Shown here: positions 1 through 10,700 of the stretch, piece after piece
Numbering within the stretch: the stretch's first letter is position 1
Layout: each line of letters starts with the position of its first letter
NCBI RefSeq assembly: GCF_014651015.1
Contig: NZ_BMWB01000002.1
Span: 186,001-250,000, forward strand
From: Streptomyces xantholiticus
Lineage (GTDB): Bacteria > Actinomycetota > Actinomycetes > Streptomycetales > Streptomycetaceae
DNA: 64,000 nucleotides
Reading direction: 5' to 3'
Notes under the pieces: generated by a model
What the model saw: the letters and a program-made list of their open reading frames with translations, nothing else
Databases searched by the model: none
Told to the model about the DNA's origin: nothing
Made by a program: the position numbers and the translations under genes

Positions 1-2409
1 GTTGTCCCTGCCGCACGAGATCAGCGCCATCCGGGGCCTGGCACCGGCCAGCAGGGCGGCGTCCTGGTAGGCCGATCCATGGTGGGCGACCTTGAGGACG
101 TCGACTGCGGGCAGTGCGGGGTGTGCCCGTATCAGCCGCCGCTGGGACGGTGGTTCGAGGTCACCGAGGAGCAGCATCGACAGGCCTCCCGCGGACCGGA
201 CGAGCAGTGCAACGCTGGCGTCGTTCGGACCTTCCGGGGCGGCGCCCCGCGACAGATCCGGCCACAGTACCTGCCACGTGAGCCCTCCGGCTCGGCGGTG
301 CTCCCCCGGTATCGCCTGGATCACCGGTACGCCGGCCGCGGATGCCGTGCGCCGCACGAACTCGGCCTGCCGTCGCGGCTCTTCGAAGGTGGTCGTCTGG
401 ATCGCGCCGACCGCCCGGCCGCGCAGCGCTCCGGCAAGTCCGGCCACATGGTCGGCGTGGAAGTGGGTGACCAGCAGCAACGGCACCTGTGTGACGCCCA
501 GTTCGCTCAGGCACCGGTCGGTGAGGCGAGGGTCCGGCCCGGCGTCCACGACCACCGCCGAGCCGTCACCGGCCGCGAGCACCATGGCATCGCCCTGTCC
601 CACGTCGCACATCACCAGGACCCAGCCGGGAGGCGGCCAGCCGGTGAGCCTCGAGGTCAGCGGGGCCGGGCGCGCCACGACGAGCACGAGCAGGAGCACG
701 CAGAGCGCCGCGACCCACGGATGCCGCGTCAGTCGGCGGACCACGATAAGCACCACCGCGGTGAGTGCCGCGAGCAGCAGCCCGCCGCGCCAGCCGCCCG
801 GCCAGTCGATCTGGGCGCCCGGCAGGGCCGCGCCGGCACGCGCCACGGAGGCGATCCAACCTGCGGGCCAGCCTGCGCAGCGGGCCAGCAGTTCCGCGGC
901 CGGCATCGCGACGGGTGCCGCGGCCAGCGTCGCGAAACCGAGGACCGTCGCCGGGGCCACGGCGAGTTCGGCGGCCAGGTTGCAGGGAATCGCGACCAGG
1001 CTGACCCGGGCGGCGAACACGGCCACCACCGGGGCGCAGACCGCCTGCGCGGCGGCGGTCGCGGCCAGCGCCTCCGCGAGCCGGGCCGGTACCCGGCGCC
1101 GCTGGAGTGCCTCGCTCCAGCGAGGACCGACGGTGAGCAGCGCGCCGGTGGCCAGGACGGAGAGCAGAAAGCCGTAACTCCGTGACAGCCATGGGTCGTA
1201 CAACAAGAGCAGAAGGGCGGCGGCGGCCAGCGCCGGGACGAGCGATCTGCGCCGGCCGGTGCCGATGGCCAGCAGGGTGATGAGTCCGCAGGCTGCCGCC
1301 CGCAGCACGCTGGGCTCCGGCCGGCACACGAGGACGAAAGCAAGCGTGAGCGCGCCGCCGAGCAGCGCCGTTCCTCGCAGGGTGAGGCCCAAACGGGGTG
1401 CCAGACCACGCCGTTCGGCCAGCAGGGCCGTGCCGGGGGGTCCGATCAGCAGGATCAGCACGATGGCGAGGTTGCTTCCGGAGACGGCGAGAAGGTGGGT
1501 CAGGTCCGTCGCCTCGAACGCATCCCGCAGGTCGGCGGGGATGCGTGAGGTGTCCCCGACCACCAGGCCCGGCAGCAGTGCGCGCGCGTCGGGTGCCAGG
1601 TGGTCCGTGGCATTGCGCAGTCCGGCACGCAGGTCGCCGGCCGTGCGCTGCAGAGCGGTCGGCGGGCCGATGGTCCGTGGTGTGCCGTCGTCGGCCCGCA
1701 GCACTGCCGCGAAGGGGTCGTCCGGGCGCAGCGGCGGGGCGAGGCGTCCGCCCACCCTCAGTCGTGTGGAAGGCAGGAGCCGCTGCCAGGCCGTGTCCCC
1801 TTCGCCGGGGGACACCAGCAGCAGTACGGGCGTGCGGGTCGCGGTGACGGCGCCGCCCGGCGCAGTCACCCGTGTCGCCTCCGCATTCAGCACGACGGCT
1901 GCCGGGGCCGTCCGGGCACCCACCACCTTGGGACTGGTGGGCCGCGGGTCCGAGGTGACGGTCAGTTCGACGGTGACGCGCGCGTGCCGGTCCGCCAGGC
2001 CGGGCAGCGGCCCTCGACGCAGGTCCGCCCCGTGCAGCCCGGCGGAGGCGGCCCCGGCAGCGGCGCACACCAACGCCCCGGCCAGGGCCGTGGCGCCCGG
2101 ACGCCACCTCTGCGAGCGGATTGCCGGAGCAGACACCCCCGCCGGGTAGGCGGCTGCGCCCACGGCGTCCTGCCGGGCCCGGCGCCGTCCGGCGGCCGCC
2201 CAGAGCGGCAGCAGTGCCGCGGCGGCCAGACAGGCCGCCGCGCCGACCGCCGTCCACCGGCCCGGTGCCCCCAGCGCGAGAGCCGACGCCACCCAGGTGG
2301 CCAGCGCGGGCGGGACGAGCCGCAGGTCGGTCGGGCCTTCCTCCTGGCGCGGGGCGGCGGCCCCCAGCCCGTGTGCCGCCGCCTGGGCGTGGACCGCCGC
2401 CCGGGTCAT
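1..2409 (-). CDS. comEC: ComEC/Rec2-type DNA uptake channel protein (C-terminus cut by window edge)
   Basis: Polytopic inner-membrane protein of the ComEC/Rec2 family, the channel for single-stranded DNA entry in transformable bacteria. 803 codons are present and the frame runs off the left edge without a stop. The N-terminal third has several hydrophobic segments and a soluble DUF4131-like region. The competence core follows, with the motif LLAVSGSNLAIVL near residue 305. The C-terminal part is a metallo-beta-lactamase-like domain with a conserved THFHADHVAG metal site and, near the cut end, KVAHHGS. The ATG at 2409 overlaps the comEA stop (ATGA), so the two are translationally coupled. Streptomyces is not known to be naturally competent, so the role is uncertain. 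Confidence 0.93.
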   Translation of the reverse strand, partial: MTRAAVHAQAAAHGLGAAAPRQEEGPTDLRLVPPALATWVASALALGAPGRWTAVGAAACLAAAALLPLWAAAGRRRARQDAVGAAAYPAGVSAPAIRSQRWRPGATALAGALVCAAAGAASAGLHGADLRRGPLPGLADRHARVTVELTVTSDPRPTSPKVVGARTAPAAVVLNAEATRVTAPGGAVTATRTPVLLLVSPGEGDTAWQRLLPSTRLRVGGRLAPPLRPDDPFAAVLRADDGTPRTIGPPTALQRTAGDLRAGLRNATDHLAPDARALLPGLVVGDTSRIPADLRDAFEATDLTHLLAVSGSNLAIVLILLIGPPGTALLAERRGLAPRLGLTLRGTALLGGALTLAFVLVCRPEPSVLRAAACGLITLLAIGTGRRRSLVPALAAAALLLLLYDPWLSRSYGFLLSVLATGALLTVGPRWSEALQRRRVPARLAEALAATAAAQAVCAPVVAVFAARVSLVAIPCNLAAELAVAPATVLGFATLAAAPVAMPAAELLARCAGWPAGWIASVARAGAALPGAQIDWPGGWRGGLLLAALTAVVLIVVRRLTRHPWVAALCVLLLVLVVARPAPLTSRLTGWPPPGWVLVMCDVGQGDAMVLAAGDGSAVVVDAGPDPRLTDRCLSELGVTQVPLLLVTHFHADHVAGLAGALRGRAVGAIQTTTFEEPRRQAEFVRRTASAAGVPVIQAIPGEHRRAGGLTWQVLWPDLSRGAAPEGPNDASVALLVRSAGGLSMLLLGDLEPPSQRRLIRAHPALPAVDVLKVAHHGSAYQDAALLAGARPRMALISCGRDN

Positions 2410-3800
2410 GGCCGCACCAGGTTCCGCAGGTCCTCGAACCGGCGGTCACCGATCCCGTTGACATCGCGCAGTTCGTCGACCGACCGGAAGCCGCCGTTCT
2501 GCACACGGTGGTCGAGGATGTGCTGCGCGAGCACGGGGCCCACTCCGGGCAGCGTCTCCAACTGCTCGGCGGTGGCCGAGTTCAGGCTGATCGGCCCGGT
2601 GGGTGTCCCGGTGGCTGTCCCGGTGGAAGGTCCTGCGCCGGCACCGCCCGGTGCCGGCGGGGCGGGGACGCCCACGACGACCTGTTCGCCGTCCGTCAGC
2701 ACCCGCGCCCGGTTGAGCCCGGTCAGGTCGGTACCTTCCCTGACTCCTCCGGCCGCCGCCAGCGCGTCGGCGACCCGCGAGCCGGCGGGGAGTTCGAGCA
2801 CACCGGGTCGCCTCACCTTGCCACTCACGTCGACGACGATGGCGGCGGCCTGCCCCGGGCCGGAGGCCGGAGGCCCCGACGAGTGGGACGGCTCCCCCGC
2901 GGGCCCGGACGGCGGCTGGGCGGAGCCCTGTTGGACGAGTTCAGGGGCGCGTACGGGCTCGGGCCGGCCGACCCAGAAGTCCTGCACCGCGAAGACGGTC
3001 GCCGCCACGAGGACCACGGCGAGCGCAGCGAGTGTCCTGGGTTCGAGCCCGCACCGGAGCTGGACCCACACCGGCAGTCGGTCGCGCAGCGCGAGCCGGA
3101 AGCGCGGCGGCGGCCTGTCCCCGGACGTCTCCGTGTCGTTGCCGGTGCCGGACCAGGTTGCCCCTGCCCTGTCCTGGGCGTCGCCGGCGGTGGCCACCCC
3201 CGGCGACCGGCGGGCAGGCGACCGCGGCGGAGTCTGCGCCACCGCTCGCACCCGCCCACCGAGACCGCTTCGCCCCGGCCCGGTGCCCGCCCCGACCCGC
3301 CGTTGCCCCGAGTCGGTGCCGGGCACCCCGAGCGCCGCCGGGTGCGGCATCGGAAGCGGAGCCGGGCGCACCGCGTCGGACGACGCCGGATGCGGAGCCG
3401 GGTACGCGCCCGGGAGCGGGCGTGCCTCCCGCTCTCCGGGCACCGGGCCCGCGGCCTGCCCGCCCGCGGGCCGTGGAACAGCCCTGAACAGGGCGTCCGC
3501 CCGCCGGCGCAGCGCCGCCGCCTGGGCCGTCGGCGCGCGCCCACCACGTAGCCGAACAGCCCGTAATCCACGCGTGTCCGCGCCCACACCCCGACCGGGA
3601 CGGACACCGTCCCCGACGTCGTGCGCCGCCCCCCGCACCGGCCCTTGCCCGAGCCCATGCCCCGGCCCCTGAACAGCCTCGGGCCGACGGACATGAGCGT
3701 GGCCGGGGCCGTGACCATGGCGACGACCGTGGCGGACGCGGCTGTCGGAGGCCGGGGCGCGGCCCGGTCCACTGGTTGCGGAACGTGATCGAAGAGCCAT
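2406..3800 (-). CDS. comEA: ComEA-type helix-hairpin-helix DNA receptor
   Basis: ComEA-like DNA-binding protein anchored in the membrane. A long Arg/Gly/Pro-rich cytoplasmic N-terminus is followed by one transmembrane segment (AALAVVLVAATVFAVQDFWV). Next comes an SLBB-like domain starting IVVDVSGKVRRPGVLELPAG. The C-terminal 60 residues hold tandem helix-hairpin-helix motifs (LNSATAEQLETLPGVGPVLA and DVNGIGDRRFEDLRNL). ATG at 3800 (MALRSRSATSGPGR) was chosen by resemblance to relatives; the frame stays open further upstream and the N-terminus is low-complexity, so the exact start is uncertain. It overlaps comEC by 4 bp. Confidence 0.88.
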   Translation of the reverse strand: MALRSRSATSGPGRAPASDSRVRHGRRHGHGPGHAHVRRPEAVQGPGHGLGQGPVRGAAHDVGDGVRPGRGVGADTRGLRAVRLRGGRAPTAQAAALRRRADALFRAVPRPAGGQAAGPVPGEREARPLPGAYPAPHPASSDAVRPAPLPMPHPAALGVPGTDSGQRRVGAGTGPGRSGLGGRVRAVAQTPPRSPARRSPGVATAGDAQDRAGATWSGTGNDTETSGDRPPPRFRLALRDRLPVWVQLRCGLEPRTLAALAVVLVAATVFAVQDFWVGRPEPVRAPELVQQGSAQPPSGPAGEPSHSSGPPASGPGQAAAIVVDVSGKVRRPGVLELPAGSRVADALAAAGGVREGTDLTGLNRARVLTDGEQVVVGVPAPPAPGGAGAGPSTGTATGTPTGPISLNSATAEQLETLPGVGPVLAQHILDHRVQNGGFRSVDELRDVNGIGDRRFEDLRNLVRP

Positions 3801-3852
3801 GCCACAGGACGGTAGGCACAATCGTCCGAACCCGCCGAGCCCGCCCAATTCC

Positions 3853-3879
3853 GGTGGACAACCGGACCGTTGTGGATAA
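3853..3879 (-). promoter_or_regulatory. Two DnaA-box-like 9-mers
   Basis: On the minus strand, TTATCCACA (3871-3879, the exact E. coli consensus) and TTGTCCACC (3853-3861, one base from the Streptomyces form TTGTCCACA) lie in the same orientation 18 bp apart. They sit between degV and comEA. Whether DnaA binds here is inference. Confidence 0.35.
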
Positions 3880-3917
3880 CTCGACCACCGTCACGGGTGA
3901 GCGCGGCGGTCGCCGCC

Positions 3918-4763
3918 TCAGCGCGCCGAGACGACGACGCCCAGCAGCCCCGGGCCCGTGTGCGCCCCGATCACCGCACCCACCTCGCTGACATGCAGGT
4001 CGACCAGTCCCGGCACCCGCTCGCGCAGCCGGTCCGCGAGTGCCGCGGCCCGCTCCGGCGCCGACAGATGGTGCACTGCGATGTCCACCGGCGCGGTGCC
4101 CGCCCGTTCGGCGGCGATCTCCTCGAGCCGGGCGATGGCTTTCGACGCCGTGCGCACCCGTTCCAGCATGTCGATGCGGCCGTCGTCCAACTGGAGCAGG
4201 GGCTTCACCAAGAGCGCGGAGCCGAGCAGCGCCTGTGCCGCACCGATCCGGCCCCCGCGGCGCAGATAGTCGAGGGTGTCGACGTAGAAGTACGCAAAGG
4301 TGCCTTCAGCCCGCTTCTCCGCGGCGGCCACCGCCTCGTCCAGCGAGCCGCCCGTCTCCGACACCTCGGCGGCGGCGAGCGCGCAGAATCCCAGCGCCAT
4401 GGCGATCATTCCGGTGTCGACGACCCGTACCGGCACCGGTGCGTCCTTGGCGGCCAGCACGGCCGCGTCGTAGGTGCCCGAGAGTTCCGCGGAGAGATGC
4501 AGCGAGACGATTCCCGTGGCACCGGCGTCGGCGGCGGCGCGGTAGGCCTGGCTGAACATCTCCGGGCTGGGCCGGGACGTGGTCACCGGGCGCCGCTTCT
4601 GCAGGGCGGTCGCGAGTGAGCGGGCCGAGATCTCGGTGCCCTCCTCCAGCGCCTGGTCTCCGAGCACGACGGTCAGCGGCACGGCGGTGATGGAGTGCCG
4701 CTCCATCGCCGGCGGCGGCAGGTAGGCCGTGGAATCGGTGACGATCGCGACATGGCGGGACAT
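3918..4763 (-). CDS. DegV family fatty-acid-binding protein
   Basis: DegV/FakB family protein, 281 residues, the usual length. FakB proteins present fatty acids to the FakA kinase, so a role in lipid handling is the family-level inference; no fakA lies nearby. Visible marks are the N-terminal VAIVTDSTAYLP, the serine motif TTSRPSPEMF, the lipid-site stretch SLHLSAELSGTY near residue 90, and YFYVDTLDYLRRGGRI near residue 160. ATG at 4763 is clear. It lies 117 bp upstream of comEA on the same strand, so cotranscription is possible but not shown. Confidence 0.9.
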   Translation of the reverse strand: MSRHVAIVTDSTAYLPPPAMERHSITAVPLTVVLGDQALEEGTEISARSLATALQKRRPVTTSRPSPEMFSQAYRAAADAGATGIVSLHLSAELSGTYDAAVLAAKDAPVPVRVVDTGMIAMALGFCALAAAEVSETGGSLDEAVAAAEKRAEGTFAYFYVDTLDYLRRGGRIGAAQALLGSALLVKPLLQLDDGRIDMLERVRTASKAIARLEEIAAERAGTAPVDIAVHHLSAPERAAALADRLRERVPGLVDLHVSEVGAVIGAHTGPGLLGVVVSAR

Positions 4764-4862
4764 GACCGGGAGGTTACCCGCAGGCGGCGCCGTACGGCAG
4801 CCCGACCCCGTCCACGCGCGACGCGGACGTCCCCGCGAAGGTCTTCACGGCGCCGTGACGCG

Positions 4863-5630
4863 TCAGTTCGTGGTTTCCGGACGGGCCGTCTTCTGCCACG
4901 GATACGCCGTCTGCTGCCGCGGGTCCCGGGCGCTGATCGCCTGCGGGCGGCCCGGCGCCCCTGCTCCCGCCTGCGACTGCGGCTCGGTCTCCGGCCGGTT
5001 CTGCGCGCCCGCGTCCGGCCCGGCCCGGTCCGCGGCTCCGGTCTCCGGCGCCTTCGGCCACGCCGCCGGCTCCGTGCAGCCGTCCGCGGCCGACCAGTGC
5101 CGCAGCGCCCCCGCCTCCATGTCGATCTGCGTGCTCAGCGCGTCCAGGTCGTCGTCGGAGAACTTCTGCGCCCTGTCGCGCGCCGCCCAGCGCAGCGATT
5201 CGGCGGAGTGCGTGATCCGTTCCGTACGCTCGCGCAGACCGGGCATCAGTGAGGAGACGGTGCCCTGGTCCGGCTCGCGCTCAAGTCGCCTGAGCTCTTC
5301 GTCCAGCTCGTGGGCGTGCTCGCTGAGCCGCCGGAAGAGGGCCAGTGACTCGGACAGCGAGGCGTCCTGTGCAGCACCGGCGTTCAGCGTGTCCTGGGTC
5401 GCCCGCATCGACGTACGCAGCTTCAGCCGGAGCTGGGCGAGCTCGCCTGCGACGCCGGTCTGACCGTAGCTCTTGGCGCGGAGCGCGGTCTCCTCGACCG
5501 TGCGTCGCGCCTGGGTGACGGTGCGCTCGACCCCGCGCTTGGCGGCCCGCACGGCCTTCACGCTCACATACACCCCCAGCGCGATGAAGGCGAAGAAGAG
5601 CAGCGCAAGAATCGTGATCACGGCTTCCAT
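4863..5630 (-). CDS. Membrane-anchored coiled-coil protein of unknown function
   Basis: Not recognised beyond being a conserved-looking streptomycete hypothetical of 255 residues. ATG at 5630 was chosen because a GGAGGG ribosome site precedes it and a hydrophobic anchor (VITILALLFFAFIALGVYVSV) follows at once; the open frame continues upstream without support. After the single membrane helix the protein is a charged alpha-helical, probably coiled-coil region to about residue 170. It ends in a disordered Ala/Gly/Pro/Gln-rich tail. It lies directly downstream of leuS but beyond a strong terminator hairpin. Confidence 0.78.
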   Translation of the reverse strand: MEAVITILALLFFAFIALGVYVSVKAVRAAKRGVERTVTQARRTVEETALRAKSYGQTGVAGELAQLRLKLRTSMRATQDTLNAGAAQDASLSESLALFRRLSEHAHELDEELRRLEREPDQGTVSSLMPGLRERTERITHSAESLRWAARDRAQKFSDDDLDALSTQIDMEAGALRHWSAADGCTEPAAWPKAPETGAADRAGPDAGAQNRPETEPQSQAGAGAPGRPQAISARDPRQQTAYPWQKTARPETTN

Positions 5631-5674
5631 GTGCGCCCTCCGGCGTCGTCGGTGGTCCTTCCACGGTAAACGGA

Positions 5675-5717
5675 ACGGGCAGGCCGTAGGTTCCGACGGA
5701 ACCCCCAACCTGCCCGT
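5675..5717 (-). terminator. Terminator after leuS
   Basis: A 9-bp stem (ACGGGCAGG with CCTGCCCGT) encloses a second perfect 6-bp stem (GGTTCC gac GGAACC), 20 bp past the leuS stop. There is no long U run, as is common in streptomycetes. Confidence 0.6.
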
Positions 5718-5736
5718 AAGGGGAAACCCCTGTCCG

Positions 5737-8589
<2,853 letters not shown>

Positions 8590-8649
8590 GATCCTTAAAG
8601 CTCCATCGATCGTCTTCGCCGACTGCCAGCCGATTCACGTACCAGGGGA

Positions 8650-8678
8650 AATGAAAAATCCCCTCGCACAGGAGGGGA
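8650..8678 (-). terminator. Attenuator-type hairpin in the leuS leader
   Basis: On the minus strand CCCCTC pairs with GAGGGG around a 6-nt loop and runs straight into AUUUUUCAUUUC, an intrinsic-terminator shape with a true U tract, which is rare in this genome. It lies between the leader peptide stop (8722) and the leuS start (8589), where an attenuator would be. Confidence 0.65.
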
Positions 8679-8721
8679 CGCCGCGCCGATTCCGACCGGA
8701 TTTCTCATCCTTCGGGACTGA

Positions 8722-8760
8722 TCAGCGCGGCTCGCTAAGCAGAAGGCGTACGGCACGCAT
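8722..8760 (-). CDS. leuS leader peptide (MRAVRLLLSEPR)
   Basis: A 12-codon reading frame encoding MRAVRLLLSEPR with three consecutive leucine codons CTT CTG CTT; CTT is a rare codon in high-GC streptomycetes. A -10-like hexamer TACCCT ends 6 nt before the ATG, so the transcript would start at or next to the A of the ATG and be translated leaderless. Ribosome stalling at the Leu run under leucyl-tRNA shortage would be expected to disturb the hairpin at 8650-8678. Leader-peptide control of amino-acid genes is known in Actinobacteria; that it acts here is inferred from position and codon content. Confidence 0.7.
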   Translation of the reverse strand: MRAVRLLLSEPR

Positions 8761-8766
8761 GGCGTC

Positions 8767-8772
8767 AGGGTA
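8767..8772 (-). promoter_or_regulatory. Probable -10 element of the leuS leader promoter
   Basis: The hexamer TACCCT on the minus strand fits the TANNNT pattern and ends 6 nt upstream of the leader-peptide ATG. The -35 region is weak (TGCGGA about 17 bp further up). Confidence 0.45.
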
Positions 8773-8983
8773 CCGCAGCGGAGGAAGCGTCCGCATTGAT
8801 GTCCACGCGGGACCGCTCTCGGCCGCTTCTGGACGCCCTGGCGACGGGTTTCGGCCGCCGTGGGCGGCCGAGCCTTCCTGGTTACTCCGCGTATCGACCT
8901 TATCCAGGGCAACCCCAAAGTCAGTTGGGCTCACTTGACCTCTATAAACCTCGAAACCTCGTACCGGTTGGTATGGGTCGACC

Positions 8984-8989
8984 TAGAGT
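8984..8989 (+). promoter_or_regulatory. Possible -10 element for the cytochrome-like/NuoF-like pair
   Basis: TAGAGT lies 43 bp upstream of the chosen ATG. A tandem 8-bp repeat AAACCTCG AAACCTCG (8946-8961) sits about 25 bp further upstream. No convincing -35 was seen. Confidence 0.35.
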
Positions 8990-9032
8990 GCGTCAACGGG
9001 ACAGCTTTCCCGCACCATTCGGAGTCGCCCCC

Positions 9033-10700
9033 ATGAACCCTCGTCTCAAGATGCGTTTGCCGTCCGGTCCGGACCGCGGAGTCAGCCGCCAGGTGCAAGG
9101 CGGCCTCTCCGTGGCCGCGTTGGTGCTCATACCCCTGCTCGCTGTCGGAGGAAGCGACAGTTTCCGCGCCACGCTCGACTTCACCACCGGGGTCCTCTCC
9201 CTGGTGTCACTGACCGCGTCCGTCGCCTGGGGCCTCATCGCCACCGACAGACTGCTGCTCTCGCCACGCCATCGGCTGCTCGCCCAGGGCATCCACCGGG
9301 CGACCGCCATCGCCTCGCTCGGCTTCCTCCTGCTGCACGCCACGGTGAAGGTGTCACTCGGGCATGTGCCGCTGCTCGGAGCCCTGATCCCGTTCGGGCT
9401 GGGGGTCACCGGCACGGAGGCGCTGATCGGCTTCGGCTCTCTGGCGGGGTTCCTGATGGTGGTCGCCGGCACGACCGGTGCGCTCCGCAGCGCCCTGGCC
9501 GGCAACATCAAGGTCGCCGGCCGCTGGCGGCCGCTGCACATGCTGGCGTACCCGGCCTGGTGCTTCGCCCTGGTCCACGGCCTCTACACCGGCCGGCCCG
9601 CCGCCACCTGGGTCGTCACCCTGTACTGCCTGGCTCTCGCCGGAGTCGCCGCCGCGGTCTCCGTGCGCCTGCTGCCGCGCCCCGTGCAGCGCAGGATCGC
9701 CGCCAGGATCGTGCAGCTGACCGGCGGCGCCGGAGCCGACGGGCCGGCCGCCGCCGACGAGCAGGCGCAGCGCGATCTCAGCACCGCACCGCTCCCGGGC
9801 ATCGGTGCGATGAACGGGACGGGCCGCCCGACCGTACCCGCAGGCATGGACCGTATGGACCGCATGGAGCGCATGACCGGCGGAATGAACGGCGTGCCGT
9901 CGCAGCGCCCGTACGAGCAGGACTTTCAGCCGCCCCTCGGCCAGGCACGCGCCCAGCCCCCGAGGCTCGCGGCTCCGTCGCCGCAGCTCTACGAGGCCCC
10001 GCGGCCCCAGGAGGACGAGCCGGCCGTCGTGCCGGACAGCACCGCGGCCACCGGCGGCCGGGGTGCCGGCATGTCCGCCGCCTACCGCGCGGTCTCGCTG
10101 GCCGGCGAGTCGTCGGCCCCGCTCGCCGAGCGGGTCCCGATGACCGAGGAGATACCCGTGGTGACGGAGACCGGGCCCCGGACGGACAGCTGGCCGACGC
10201 CCTCGCCGCCCCCGCCGGCCCAGTCCGTGCGGCCGGACCCGGCGGTGCCCCTCTACGACACCCCTCCTCCGCCGCACTTCGACCCCGCCCCCTCGTACGA
10301 CACCCCTCCTCCGCCGCACTTCGACCCCGCCCCCTCGTACGACACCCCTCCTCCGCCGCACTTCGACCCCGCCCCCTCGTACGACACCCCTCCGGCGGCG
10401 TACGGCGGTTCCACGGCGTACGAAGCGCCCTCGCCGTACGACACCGGCTCGGCCCCCCTGTACGAGACGGGCAGCCTCCCCGCGTACGACACCGGCGGCA
10501 CCCCCGCGTACGAGGCCACCGGCGGCTACACCGCCGCCTACGACACCCCCCTGACCGAGCCCACGTCCCCTTACACCGACCGATCCTCGTACGACACCGG
10601 CACCGTCCCGGCGTACGACGAGACAGCGCCACTGCCCGGCCCGCTCTTCCCGCCCCCGGCAGGAGAGCCCTGGCACGCACCAGCAGGAGAACGACCGTGA
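9033..10700 (+). CDS. Ferric-reductase/cytochrome-b-like membrane protein with disordered repeat tail
   Basis: 555 residues. ATG at 9033 (MNPRLKMRLPSG) has GGAG 8 nt upstream; the frame is open further upstream without support. Residues 25-210 form about six transmembrane helices resembling the ferric-reductase-like/cytochrome b domain. Candidate haem histidines occur in GIHRATAIASLGFLLLHATVK and in RPLHMLAYPAWCFALVHGLY. The remaining 330 residues are Pro/Ala/Tyr-rich and disordered, and include three exact copies of a 14-residue unit (YDTPPPPHFDPAPS). Its stop overlaps the start of the NuoF-like gene (GTGA), so the two products probably form one redox unit. The electron acceptor is unknown. 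Confidence 0.8.
   Translation: MNPRLKMRLPSGPDRGVSRQVQGGLSVAALVLIPLLAVGGSDSFRATLDFTTGVLSLVSLTASVAWGLIATDRLLLSPRHRLLAQGIHRATAIASLGFLLLHATVKVSLGHVPLLGALIPFGLGVTGTEALIGFGSLAGFLMVVAGTTGALRSALAGNIKVAGRWRPLHMLAYPAWCFALVHGLYTGRPAATWVVTLYCLALAGVAAAVSVRLLPRPVQRRIAARIVQLTGGAGADGPAAADEQAQRDLSTAPLPGIGAMNGTGRPTVPAGMDRMDRMERMTGGMNGVPSQRPYEQDFQPPLGQARAQPPRLAAPSPQLYEAPRPQEDEPAVVPDSTAATGGRGAGMSAAYRAVSLAGESSAPLAERVPMTEEIPVVTETGPRTDSWPTPSPPPPAQSVRPDPAVPLYDTPPPPHFDPAPSYDTPPPPHFDPAPSYDTPPPPHFDPAPSYDTPPAAYGGSTAYEAPSPYDTGSAPLYETGSLPAYDTGGTPAYEATGGYTAAYDTPLTEPTSPYTDRSSYDTGTVPAYDETAPLPGPLFPPPAGEPWHAPAGERP
10254..10379 (+). repeat. Three perfect tandem copies of a 42-bp unit
   Basis: Units start at 10254, 10296 and 10338 and are identical base for base. 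A fourth partial copy follows. Each encodes YDTPPPPHFDPAPS within the disordered tail of the membrane protein. Confidence 0.95.

Noticed and set aside
8767..8782. T-box-like core (GGGTACCGCAG) near leuS
   Set aside because: It reads on the plus strand, opposite to leuS, and no specifier stem-loop was visible.
10254..10379. CRISPR-like interpretation of the 42-bp repeats
   Set aside because: The units are directly adjacent with no spacers and stay in frame inside a coding region.
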